A stretch of 51,182 nucleotides of DNA from Runella sp. GTDB lineage: Bacteria; Bacteroidota; Bacteroidia; Cytophagales; Spirosomataceae. The stretch is taken from contig JALQYJ010000096.1 in NCBI GenBank assembly GCA_023254175.1, forward strand, positions 1 to 51,182. Direction: 5' to 3'. The notes beneath the pieces were generated by a model, which saw nothing but the letters and a program-made list of their open reading frames with translations, did no database searches and was not told where the DNA came from. Positions 10,560 to 17,952 of this stretch are shown one piece after another (the first letter of the stretch is position 1; each line of letters starts with the position of its first letter). The position numbers were made by a program, and so were the translations under genes.

Positions 10560-10722
10560 GGTTTGTTTAGAGGGTTGAAAAGGCTAAATTTAAGGGTTAT
10601 TCCCCTGTTTGAAAAAAACCATTTTGTACAATCCTACCATTAAATTGAATGTAACAACATACAGTATTGCTTTTATCAATTTCTTTCCGTAACTTTTCCC
10701 AGTTTTTCTTGCACAAAACCTA

Positions 10723-11043
10723 TTGATGATAACCGATGTTTCTAAAGTCTCGATCCAAGAATTGATGCCTGAAGCCCAGGAAATAATCAGCTACGCAATT
10801 CCTACCTTTAAGTTAAAAGGAAAAAACGTGGTTCACTATGCCGCTTTCAAAAAGCACATCAGTTTGTTTCCTGGTGCATCGGGAGTACAAGCTTTTGAAG
10901 AACAGCTTACGGGTTATATCACTTCCAAAGGCACCATTCAATTTCCATTGCAGGAACCTTTACCCATGGAACTTATCTCCGAAATTGTCAAGTTTCGTAT
11001 CTCTGAAACGCTTGAAAAAGTAAGTCCAAAAACCTCTAAGTAA
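10723..11043 (+). CDS. DUF1801 (YdhG-like, frataxin-like fold) protein, short at the N-terminus
   Basis: The 106-aa product matches the core of the DUF1801/YdhG family: PEAQEIISYAIPTFKLKGKNVVHYAAFKKHISLFPG, then TSKGTIQFPL and a C-terminal VKFRISETLEK. Typical members have about 25 more residues at the front (a helix of the type YIASFPEEVQ); here the first residues run straight into the VxxxIQELMPEA helix, so the protein looks N-terminally short. TTG and ATG starts lie next to each other near 10720. The fold resembles frataxin and a role in iron handling has been suggested for relatives, but the function is unknown. The gene stands alone. Confidence 0.65.
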   Translation: MMITDVSKVSIQELMPEAQEIISYAIPTFKLKGKNVVHYAAFKKHISLFPGASGVQAFEEQLTGYITSKGTIQFPLQEPLPMELISEIVKFRISETLEKVSPKTSK

Positions 11044-11277
11044 ACACTACAAACCCAATAACTACCTTCTAATTTGCACTTAAAGCGCACGTTACCATCG
11101 GTGGCTATGGCTTTAATTTCCAACAAACCGCTCCCATTGTCCTGAAGAGTTAGGCACGTTCAGTACCTCCATTTGCACATAGCTAGTCTTTAGGGCCAAT
11201 ACCTGATACATCTTCGTCAACAGCAGCGCACGCCAAGGGGTGGCATCAATGTGAAGTTTAGAATTGCCTGAACTACC
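11041..11277 (-). pseudogene. Relic of an unrecognised gene
   Basis: Two consecutive minus-strand frames give protein-like sequence: KLHIDATPWRALLLTKMYQV... to SSGQWERFVGN (about 11277-11121), then, shifted, LEIKAIATDGNVRFKCKLEG and SYWVCSVY, which ends near 11041. Together they look like one frameshifted protein of unknown family without a usable start. The 3' end abuts the DUF1801 gene. The rest of the 302-bp gap between that gene and the response regulator shows nothing else. Confidence 0.3.
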
Positions 11278-11345
11278 CTACGCTACTTAGCAAAAGCCAA
11301 ACAAATACACTTTCCAGTATTTTTAGTTTCCATCTCATCTACGTA

Positions 11346-12041
11346 TTACCATCTCATCCTAAACCCGACTCCATGAATTCCTTCAATTTTGACAGCAGGG
11401 TCATCACACAAATACTTACGCAAGCGCGACATAAACACATCGAGGCTTCTGCCCATGAAATAATCATCGTCGCCCCAAATGGCTTTGAGTAAGTCTTCGC
11501 GTTTGATGACTTCGTTGGGTCGAGTAGCCAAATATCGGAGCACTTCAGCTTCGCGGTACGTCAGGGTATGGCTATTGTCGGCCAGTTGGAGGGATAGTTC
11601 ATCAAAGTTGAAAACATATTTTCCCACTGGCATTTGCTGTTTATCAACCGCTTTTTCAGTTTTGGCCTCTGTTCGCTGACTACGGCGCAAAAATATTTCA
11701 ATTTTGAGCATTAGCTCTTCCATACTAAACGGTTTGGTCAGGTAATCATCCCCACCAATTCGCAGTCCGTGTAATTTATCTTCCTGCAATGCCCTTGCGG
11801 TCAAAAACAGGATAGGTACATGTTTATCTTGTTCTCTAATTTTTGTTGCCAACGTAAACCCATCCAGTCGGGGAAGCATCACATCCAAGACACACATATC
11901 AAACGGTTGCTGCTCCAAAAAAGTCTCAAGTGCTTCTTGTCCATCCACGCAATGAACAATTTCGTAATGATTTAATTCGAGGTTATCTTTAGTAACAAAT
12001 CCGAGATTTGGGTCGTCTTCCACGTATAAAATGCGGGGCAT
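11346..12041 (-). CDS. OmpR-family two-component response regulator
   Basis: The 231-aa protein has a receiver domain (acidic pair EDD at 8-10, phospho-acceptor Asp53 in VLDVMLP, switch Thr81, Lys103 in YLTKPFS) and a C-terminal winged helix (about 135-230; REDLLKAIWGDDDYFMGRSLDVFMSRLRKYL). It is the DNA-binding partner of the histidine kinase encoded 110 bp upstream on the same strand. Two hairpins lie between the two genes. Direct repeats of the PhoP-box type upstream of the kinase gene are a plausible binding site. The signal and regulon are unknown. Confidence 0.9.
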   Translation of the reverse strand: MPRILYVEDDPNLGFVTKDNLELNHYEIVHCVDGQEALETFLEQQPFDMCVLDVMLPRLDGFTLATKIREQDKHVPILFLTARALQEDKLHGLRIGGDDYLTKPFSMEELMLKIEIFLRRSQRTEAKTEKAVDKQQMPVGKYVFNFDELSLQLADNSHTLTYREAEVLRYLATRPNEVIKREDLLKAIWGDDDYFMGRSLDVFMSRLRKYLCDDPAVKIEGIHGVGFRMRW

Positions 12042-12083
12042 GGTTCTATTATTTGTCGTTGGTTGGGTTTATTTACTGGTCAT

Positions 12084-12124
12084 TTTGGTTGCTCACAACC
12101 AAACCAGAGGTTTCTAAAAACCTC
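12084..12124. repeat. Two adjacent hairpins between kinase and regulator genes
   Basis: TTTGGTTG-ctca-CAACCAAA (12084-12103) is followed by GAGGTTT-ctaa-AAACCTC (12107-12124). The core GGTTGCTCACAACC recurs exactly at 25369-25382. The hairpins sit inside a presumed operon and could cause partial termination or processing so that kinase and regulator are made in unequal amounts. Confidence 0.55.
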
Positions 12125-12151
12125 GTGAAGGCAGTCGCTAACCAAGGTTTT

Positions 12152-13402
12152 TTAGGCTTTCTTCAGGGGAATTTTAAGTTTAAACTCACTTCCTTTTCCG
12201 ATTTCGCTTTTCAAATCAAGTTTCCACTGATGCGCTTTGACAATTTGCTGAACATAACTCAATCCAATACCAAAACCTTTGACGTTATGGATATTTCCTG
12301 TCGAAACTCGATAAAACTTATCAAATACCTTTCGATGATATTCGGGAGCAATTCCAATGCCATTATCCCGCACCGTTATTATCAAATTTCCATTTTGGGT
12401 AATAGTTTCCAAATGAATATCGGGATTTTGGGGAGTGTATTTAAACGCATTGTCTATCAAATTACTAACGGCATTTGACAAGTGTAGACGGTCAGCATGT
12501 ATATAGGGTTCAGTTGCGTTGAGATGGAGTGTCAGATTATTTTCATATTTATTGGCCAACGAAGAGATAATCTGATGTACATCAATCCATTCTATGGTTA
12601 AGGGCAGCGAGTTTTTCTCTGCTTTTGCCATATTCAGCACCGTTTCTACTTGGTTTTGCAGGCGTAATGCTTCTTCTTTAACAATAGAGGTATATTTTGT
12701 TAGGCGTTCAGGTTGTTCTTTAATAGCAGGGGTATTTAATACATCAGCCGCAATCCGAATCGTCGCAATAGGCGTCTGTAATTCGTGTGTCATATTATTG
12801 ATAAAATCCCGTTGCACCTCGGTCAATTGACGCTGGCGTAAAATCACAAACAGGGCATAACCAAAAAAACTAACGGCCAATAACACCAAAAACGACGAGC
12901 CTATCCACCCTTTCAAATCACTAATTACCGACATGTTTTGAGAAGGGAAACGTACTCCAAAATAATAAGGGTACTTATTCGATTTAAGCCAGTTGGCTGT
13001 TTGAGTAGGTTTCTTTTTATCATTGCGGGTACTTAGTGCGACCCCATAAAACATTTTATTGCTAGCACAATCGTAAATCCCTACTTCAAAGTCACTAACA
13101 ATGGCATTTTGTTGAAAACGGTTTTTGAGATAATGTTCTATCAAGGCGGGATCAACCATTGAATTAGTATTGACTAAAAAATAGTTAGACGAAAGTTGTT
13201 CGACAGGGTTATTGTGCAACATGACCCCGTTGAGTTTTGATAAATCGTCAGCGACTTCTTGTAGGGCTACGTGTACTCGTTGGTTAAATTGACGTTCGCG
13301 CATGTCTAATGCCTTACGTACCCAGTAAATCTGAGTGATAATCACCCCGATAATGGATAAAGTTGACAAGATGACCAAAAGGCGAATTGTATTTCTTGAC
13401 AT
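12152..13402 (-). CDS. Sensor histidine kinase
   Basis: The 416-aa protein has two transmembrane helices (about 8-27 and 168-188) around a periplasmic sensor domain of about 140 residues that is not recognised. The cytoplasmic part has the HisKA H-box with His206 (MTHELQTPIATIR), the N-box (NAVSNLIDNAFKYT), G1 (DNGIGI) and G2 (GFGIGLSYV), so the kinase should be active. There is no HAMP domain. It is transcribed towards the response regulator and divergently from the DUF1573 gene, separated from it by 214 bp containing candidate regulator sites. Confidence 0.9.
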   Translation of the reverse strand: MSRNTIRLLVILSTLSIIGVIITQIYWVRKALDMRERQFNQRVHVALQEVADDLSKLNGVMLHNNPVEQLSSNYFLVNTNSMVDPALIEHYLKNRFQQNAIVSDFEVGIYDCASNKMFYGVALSTRNDKKKPTQTANWLKSNKYPYYFGVRFPSQNMSVISDLKGWIGSSFLVLLAVSFFGYALFVILRQRQLTEVQRDFINNMTHELQTPIATIRIAADVLNTPAIKEQPERLTKYTSIVKEEALRLQNQVETVLNMAKAEKNSLPLTIEWIDVHQIISSLANKYENNLTLHLNATEPYIHADRLHLSNAVSNLIDNAFKYTPQNPDIHLETITQNGNLIITVRDNGIGIAPEYHRKVFDKFYRVSTGNIHNVKGFGIGLSYVQQIVKAHQWKLDLKSEIGKGSEFKLKIPLKKA

Positions 13403-13497
13403 AGTGCTTACGCACGTTTTATGGATAAAATAAGCAATATCGGCAATATAAGCAGAAAACTACCTACGAATATAGGCTTTTTTTGGGTTCTTTTTTT

Positions 13498-13539
13498 CTG
13501 TTAACAAAGCATTAACAAACGTTGAGTTTTTGTTAACAG
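13498..13539. promoter_or_regulatory. Candidate response-regulator box (TTAACA repeats)
   Basis: TTAACAAA occurs twice at an 11-bp period (13501-13508 and 13512-13519), matching the TTAACA-N5-TTAACA form of PhoP boxes in other bacteria. A third copy in inverted orientation makes an 11-bp perfect inverted repeat, CTGTTAACAAA (13498-13508) and TTTGTTAACAG (13529-13539). It lies in the divergent region between the histidine kinase and the DUF1573 gene, 20-60 bp upstream of a -7 box. Binding by the neighbouring OmpR-type regulator is an inference. Confidence 0.45.
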
Positions 13540-13559
13540 CTATTACAAAAATGAGCAAG

Positions 13560-13567
13560 TACTTTTG
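13560..13567 (+). promoter_or_regulatory. Candidate -7 box for the DUF1573 gene
   Basis: TACTTTTG matches the Bacteroidota -7 consensus TAnnTTTG, 50 bp before the ATG at 13617. No TTG is seen at the proper -33 distance. This is what an activator-dependent promoter would look like, with the TTAACA repeats just upstream. Confidence 0.4.
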
Positions 13568-13616
13568 AATCGTCAAACGACAGCACATTTATTCACTTAA
13601 CATAAGACATACTACC

Positions 13617-13997
13617 ATGAAAAAAGTAACTTTTCTCTCCGCTCTAACGATTTTCTTTGCAACTACCCTCGTTTTTGCTAACGTTTGGTTGGCTGCATTT
13701 GGCTGGGTAGAGACCAATCACAACTTTGGAAAAATCAAGCAAGGGAAACCTGTCTCTGCTGAATTTAAGTTTACCAACAAAGGCGAAGCTCCCTTGATTA
13801 TCGGCAAAGCCTATGGTTCGTGCGGTTGTACGGGCGTAGAATACCCCAAAGAACCTGTTATGCCTGGAGCCTCTGGAACCATCAAAGCCACTTTTAATGC
13901 TGCAGCTGCGGGGTCGTTCAACAAAACCGTTACCGTAGAATCAAACGCTGAAGGCGGTACTGTTACGCTCAGTATCCAAGGGGAAGTTATTCAGTAA
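13617..13997 (+). CDS. Secreted DUF1573 protein
   Basis: The 126-aa product has an N-terminal signal peptide (about residues 1-21; TIFFATTLVFA) and one DUF1573 immunoglobulin-like domain: HNFGKIKQGKPVSAEFKFTNKGEAPLIIGKAYGSCGCT, then MPGASGTIKATFNA and TVTVESNAEGG. The SCGCT Cys pair is a hallmark of the family. These proteins are abundant in Bacteroidota and are exported; their function is not established. It is monocistronic, with a strong terminator 40 bp downstream, and may be controlled by the neighbouring two-component system. Confidence 0.88.
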   Translation: MKKVTFLSALTIFFATTLVFANVWLAAFGWVETNHNFGKIKQGKPVSAEFKFTNKGEAPLIIGKAYGSCGCTGVEYPKEPVMPGASGTIKATFNAAAAGSFNKTVTVESNAEGGTVTLSIQGEVIQ

Positions 13998-14038
13998 TCC
14001 TACATCATTTTTTGATAGTTCTAACAGCCTGAAAACAT

Positions 14039-14073
14039 TCGGGCGGGTCTTTGATGAACCGCCCGATTTTTTT
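14039..14073. terminator. Intrinsic terminator after the DUF1573 gene
   Basis: TCGGGCGG (14039-14046), 12-nt loop, CCGCCCGA (14059-14066), then seven T residues. The T-run favours termination of the plus-strand gene. The convergent MFS gene ends at 14072, within the T-run. Confidence 0.9.
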
Positions 14074-15307
14074 ATTCGACATAATCCAAGTTTTTATGAA
14101 ACGTTTCTTCCATAAAATACAGGGAAACATACCCAATCAAAAAACAAAGTACTGCAACCAATGACACGGAGGTAATGACGCCCAAGCTAGGTTTAAGCGT
14201 TTGAAACAACGGTAACGTCAACAAAGTAGTCGCTCGAACAAAGTTGGCTACCGTAGAAGTAGCAGTCGCCCGAAGGTTGGTTCCAAAACTTTCGGCAGTG
14301 GCAGTCAAAAACATCGCAATGTAACCGATAGAGAAACCAAGTACGCCGCAGAGTGCATAAAAAGAGCTTGCCTTTTGGATACCACCGTACAAGTACACAA
14401 TGACTCCAACTAGCGTCATGGTTGTCATCACTCCAATAGCCTTTTTGCGCGATTGAAGCCATTGACTCAACAAACCACTGAACATATCCCCAATGACCGT
14501 TCCAATAAATACGTACATGACGCACTTGCCTGCTACAATATCGGGCTGAACACCCAGCGCTGCGCCAAATTCATTTCCGTAGGTGGCTATAATACCAATG
14601 ACGAAATAGGTGGGTACCCCTACTCCAATGCAACGCATATACTTCCAAAACCGTGAAGCATCGGTAAAAAACGACAGCATACTTCCTCGTTTTGAGGGTA
14701 AAATTTTGGCTTTTTCAAACATGCCAGATTCTAATAATCCTACTCGCATAAGCAACAACACTAGCCCCAAACCGCCTCCTACAAAATAGGTCGTTCGCCA
14801 ATCGAATGAGTTATTGGTCAAAAATGCTACTACGGCCCCTAGCAACCCTACGCTCGCTACAATCGACGAACCATACCCTCGTAAACGTTGGGGTAAAATC
14901 TCCGCCACCAGGGTAAGTCCTGCACCAAGTTCTCCCGCCAGCCCCACACCTGCCACAAAACGCAAAAGCGCGTACACATCAGGCGACTGAACAAAGCCAC
15001 ACAAAATATTGGCCAATGAATACATAATAATGGAACCAAACAAAACGGATAAGCGCCCACGTTTATCTGCCAAAATCCCCCACAAAATCCCTCCAACAAG
15101 TAGTCCTGCTTGCTGCCAGTTATAGATTTTCCCACCTAAAAGTGACACTTCCTCGGGCGATAGCCCCATGTCTTTGAGGCTGGGTACGCGTACAATGTTA
15201 AAAACCAATAAATCGTATACATCCACAAAGTAGCCTAAAGCAGCCACAATCACGGGTAAGCTTACTAAAGGGCGAAGCGAAACGGCTTCAGAGACAGTAG
15301 TTTTCAT
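14072..15307 (-). CDS. MFS transporter, sugar/organic-acid porter type
   Basis: A 411-aa, 12-helix major facilitator protein. The loop 2-3 motif reads GGILWGILADKRGRLSVLFGS, helix 4-5 has RFVAGVGLAGELGAGLTLVAEILPQRLRG, and the second half repeats the pattern (IGTVIGDMFSGLLSQWLQSRKKAIG). The E-x(5)-R-G signature and overall layout resemble metabolite:H+ symporters (sugar, aromatic acid or niacin carriers). The substrate is unknown. The frame also opens at a TTG at 15322, but ATG 15307 is preferred. No metabolic gene next to it points to a substrate. Confidence 0.85.
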   Translation of the reverse strand: MKTTVSEAVSLRPLVSLPVIVAALGYFVDVYDLLVFNIVRVPSLKDMGLSPEEVSLLGGKIYNWQQAGLLVGGILWGILADKRGRLSVLFGSIIMYSLANILCGFVQSPDVYALLRFVAGVGLAGELGAGLTLVAEILPQRLRGYGSSIVASVGLLGAVVAFLTNNSFDWRTTYFVGGGLGLVLLLMRVGLLESGMFEKAKILPSKRGSMLSFFTDASRFWKYMRCIGVGVPTYFVIGIIATYGNEFGAALGVQPDIVAGKCVMYVFIGTVIGDMFSGLLSQWLQSRKKAIGVMTTMTLVGVIVYLYGGIQKASSFYALCGVLGFSIGYIAMFLTATAESFGTNLRATATSTVANFVRATTLLTLPLFQTLKPSLGVITSVSLVAVLCFLIGYVSLYFMEETFHKNLDYVE

Positions 15308-15411
15308 AAAAGTGAGGTTCAAAAGGGTCGTATGGAACGCAATTACGCAAAAAGGCGTTTTTTACGAAAGTTATTTACATCATTTTCTCCAAAACCAATA
15401 CTAATTACACC

Positions 15412-15537
15412 ATGCTTGAAACTATCTTGATTGGCTTACTTTTTATGGGAGCAGTAGGATACGTGGGAAATCGAATTCATAAAGAACTCAGTCCCAAAAA
15501 GTCGGGATGTGCGAAGGGCTGCGGCTGTGAGAAGTAG
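15412..15537 (+). CDS. 41-aa membrane peptide with Cys-rich tail
   Basis: ATG 15412 to TAG 15537 encodes one transmembrane helix (about residues 3-20; ETILIGLLFMGAVGYVGN), a basic stretch (RIHKELSPKKSG) and a C-terminal CAKGCGCEK. This layout resembles FeoB-associated Cys-rich membrane proteins, which accompany ferrous iron transporters, but no feoA/feoB lies in the window. The MFS gene is divergent and gpsA follows 82 bp downstream on the same strand. A metal-related role is a guess. Confidence 0.55.
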   Translation: MLETILIGLLFMGAVGYVGNRIHKELSPKKSGCAKGCGCEK

Positions 15538-15619
15538 GTGAAAGTTGGGGATAACCGTGCAAAGCTGAGAGTTTTTTCGCAAGTTTGCGCCACAAACGAA
15601 GGAACTAATACCCCAAGAA

Positions 15620-16609
15620 ATGACATCAATCGCCGTAATAGGTGGAGGCAGTTGGGCCACCGCTATTATTAAAATTCTTTCTGAAAACAACGTCTCAATT
15701 CGTTGGTGGATTCGCGACCGTACGGCCTTAGAACACATCCGAAAATACCACTATAACCCTGATTATCTGCGTGATGTGCGCCTCAGTTCGCGCAAAGTAA
15801 AAACATTTGCCAAAATTACGGATGCGCTCAACGGCGCCGATTATGTAATTCTGGCCATTCCAGCCGCTTTTGTCCAAGAGCCTTTGGCGGCATTAACTCC
15901 GAGGCATTTTGTAGGAAAAAGGGTCGTTTCGGCCATCAAAGGCATGATTCCTCAACGGCACATTTTAGTGACCGATTGGGTAGAGGAACAGTTTCACGTT
16001 CCCATTGACCAAATGTCCGTCATTGCAGGTCCGTGCCATGCCGAAGAGGTAGCCTTAGAAAAACAATCCTACTTGACTATCGCTTCTACCAACGAGGCTT
16101 GTGCTGCCGATTTTGCCCAACTCATGAATTGCTCTTTCGTCACAGCGCACCCACTCGTTGACTTGTACGGCGTAGAATACGCGGCTGTAATGAAAAATAT
16201 TGTGGCATTGGCCTGTGGTATCAGCCACGGACTGGGCTACGGCGACAATTTTCAAGCTGTTATGGTGTCCAATGCCATGCAAGAAATCAAACGGTTTGTC
16301 GATGCCGTTGACCCCCGAGAACGTGATTTAAGCGCTTCTGCTTATTTGGGGGACTTACTCGTAACAGCGTACTCACAATTCAGCCGCAATCGTACGTTTG
16401 GTAACATGATTGGGCGCGGATACAGTGTGCAATCTGCTCAAATGGAAATGAAAATGATTGCCGAAGGCTACTATGCCGTCAACAGCATTTATGAAATGAA
16501 TAAGAAATACGGGGTAGAAATGCCCATCACCGAAGCCACATATAAAATTTTATACGAACGAGAAGCCCCCGCTTCAGAAATTGCCAAGCTTAAACTCCGT
16601 CTTCGCTAG
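15620..16609 (+). CDS. gpsA: Glycerol-3-phosphate dehydrogenase [NAD(P)+]
   Basis: The 329-aa protein starts with the nucleotide-binding motif IAVIGGGSWATAI. It has the family motifs ADYVILAIPAAFV, SAIKGM, IAGPCHAEEV, and the catalytic Lys in GVEYAAVMKNIVALACGISHGLGYGDN, then YLGDLLVTAYSQFSRNRTFG and EGYYAVNSIYEM. It reduces dihydroxyacetone phosphate to sn-glycerol 3-phosphate for phospholipid synthesis in the cytoplasm. Length is normal. A repeat-built hairpin 8 bp after the stop probably ends the transcript. Confidence 0.93.
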   Translation: MTSIAVIGGGSWATAIIKILSENNVSIRWWIRDRTALEHIRKYHYNPDYLRDVRLSSRKVKTFAKITDALNGADYVILAIPAAFVQEPLAALTPRHFVGKRVVSAIKGMIPQRHILVTDWVEEQFHVPIDQMSVIAGPCHAEEVALEKQSYLTIASTNEACAADFAQLMNCSFVTAHPLVDLYGVEYAAVMKNIVALACGISHGLGYGDNFQAVMVSNAMQEIKRFVDAVDPRERDLSASAYLGDLLVTAYSQFSRNRTFGNMIGRGYSVQSAQMEMKMIAEGYYAVNSIYEMNKKYGVEMPITEATYKILYEREAPASEIAKLKLRLR

Positions 16610-16617
16610 GTTCTATA

Positions 16618-16686
16618 GGTCAGACGATAGTCAGACCGACTACTTATTAAACTTTTATCTTATCTAGGCCTGACTACCGTCTGACC
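16618..16686. repeat. Paired GGTCAGAC repeat forming a hairpin after gpsA
   Basis: GGTCAGACGATAGTCAGACC (16618-16637) faces an inverted, slightly diverged copy GGCCTGACTACCGTCTGACC (16667-16686), with 29 nt between. Each unit contains the 7-mer GTCAGAC (or GTCTGAC) as a direct repeat. Single copies of the same unit lie at 39340-39359 and 41011-41030. Here the pair would fold into a near-perfect 20-bp stem, a likely bidirectional terminator for gpsA and the convergent gene. Confidence 0.65.
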
Positions 16687-16703
16687 TAGATGGCTCAATC
16701 AGG

Positions 16704-17234
16704 CTAAAAATTAAACCGTACCCCTAAACTCGCTTGAGGATGCACGAAGAAGATACCTGGAAGCAACTCGACATATAGCCCTGTTTCTAAAAAGCAAGAC
16801 AAAGGACTATTGGAAACAAAATATTCAGCTCCTGCCAAACCAGACCCTCCTAGAGAAATGGAATTCGTAAATTCTTTTGTGCCTGGCGAATTTCTAGAAT
16901 CAAAATAATAACGGCGTGAGTTGATTTGTCCCCCAAACCCATAATACGCTCTAAACTGTTCTTTTTTAAACAAAGCTGTATGCCAAAGGTGATTTACACG
17001 CAATGAAAAACCCGCATTTTGGTAAAAACCTTTACGGTATTTGCGGTCGCGGCCGTAGAAAAGTCCATACGTCCCAAACGAAACATCCAACGCCTTGTTA
17101 TCGCCATAGTATTTTCTAACATTGAGCCCCGAGGGCTCAACTAATTGAAATCCAATGGCCCAATTGTTGTATTGTGCGTGCGAAGCAAACGCAAGGCATT
17201 GCACAAAGAAGAGCGTAAAAATAGCTTTTTTCAT
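16704..17234 (-). CDS. Secreted outer-membrane-barrel-like protein of unknown function
   Basis: The 176-aa product has a signal peptide (residues 1-20, ending SHAQ). It continues with alternating aromatic/polar strands (NNWAIGFQLVEPSGLNVRKYY, FYQNAGFSLRVNHLW, SISLGGSGLAGAEYF) and ends in Phe (GVRFNF), the usual end of an outer-membrane beta-barrel. No family is recognised. Its start codon overlaps the stop of the DUF1003 gene by 4 bp, so the two are translationally coupled at the end of a his-operon-linked transcript. Confidence 0.6.
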   Translation of the reverse strand: MKKAIFTLFFVQCLAFASHAQYNNWAIGFQLVEPSGLNVRKYYGDNKALDVSFGTYGLFYGRDRKYRKGFYQNAGFSLRVNHLWHTALFKKEQFRAYYGFGGQINSRRYYFDSRNSPGTKEFTNSISLGGSGLAGAEYFVSNSPLSCFLETGLYVELLPGIFFVHPQASLGVRFNF

Positions 17235-17947
17235 GGGTTTGATGTTTGGTTGATTTTCTCTATTTTTTGAATGATGCTATCCATCATCTCGACTTGAATT
17301 TTCTGAATTTCAAGCAAATCTTGTTGTTGGTGCATAATTAGATAATCGACTTTTTCGTGCAATAACCGAATCTCTAATTCAGACTTTAGATTAATCAAAA
17401 AGTCTTTTTTTGCGCGTTCTCGGTCTTTTTCTTCCTGTCGATTTTGACTCATCATAATCACAGGAGCTTGTAAGGCCGCCAAACACGACAGCAGCAAGTT
17501 CAGCAAAATAAACGGATACGGGTCAAACGGTTTAATAGATAACAACCAGGAATTGATACTAATCCATAGCGTTATAACAAAGCCGAACGAAATAATAAAC
17601 GTCCAACTACCCCCAAAAGTAGCCACTTTATCCGCAACACGTTGCCCCAATGTTAAATCCGAAAAATCTGTTTCTTCAACTGTTTTAGTGAGGCTTTTTA
17701 GCTTGTGTAACGACTTAGTAAAATCTTTTTGCAACTTTAACAATTGCTCGTTGTCCTTCATCAAACAACTCGAAATATATTTCTGTCGCAATCCATTCAG
17801 TTCAGAAATCGACAATAAACTTTCTTTGGTAAAATCAGGATGTTCCGAACGAATAAAATCGTACAGGGAGCCTGTAATGTATTTCCCCGTTACTTTATCA
17901 GTAATAGGAAACGATTGTTTCGAAACATCACTAATAAACTCTTGCAT
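17231..17947 (-). CDS. DUF1003 membrane protein
   Basis: In this 238-aa protein, residues 100-180 match DUF1003: GQRVADKVATFGGSWTFIISFG, a first helix, then FDPYPFILLNLLLSCLAALQAPVIMMSQNRQ with the second helix. The C-terminus is a charged, coiled-coil-like tail (EIRLLHEKVDYLIMHQQQDLLEIQKIQ). The N-terminal 95 residues are soluble. DUF1003 proteins have no firm function. The start is 5 bp after the hisC stop and the end overlaps the next gene by 4 bp, so it appears to be carried on the his transcript. Confidence 0.85.
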   Translation of the reverse strand: MQEFISDVSKQSFPITDKVTGKYITGSLYDFIRSEHPDFTKESLLSISELNGLRQKYISSCLMKDNEQLLKLQKDFTKSLHKLKSLTKTVEETDFSDLTLGQRVADKVATFGGSWTFIISFGFVITLWISINSWLLSIKPFDPYPFILLNLLLSCLAALQAPVIMMSQNRQEEKDRERAKKDFLINLKSELEIRLLHEKVDYLIMHQQQDLLEIQKIQVEMMDSIIQKIEKINQTSNP

Positions 17948-17952
17948 GGATT

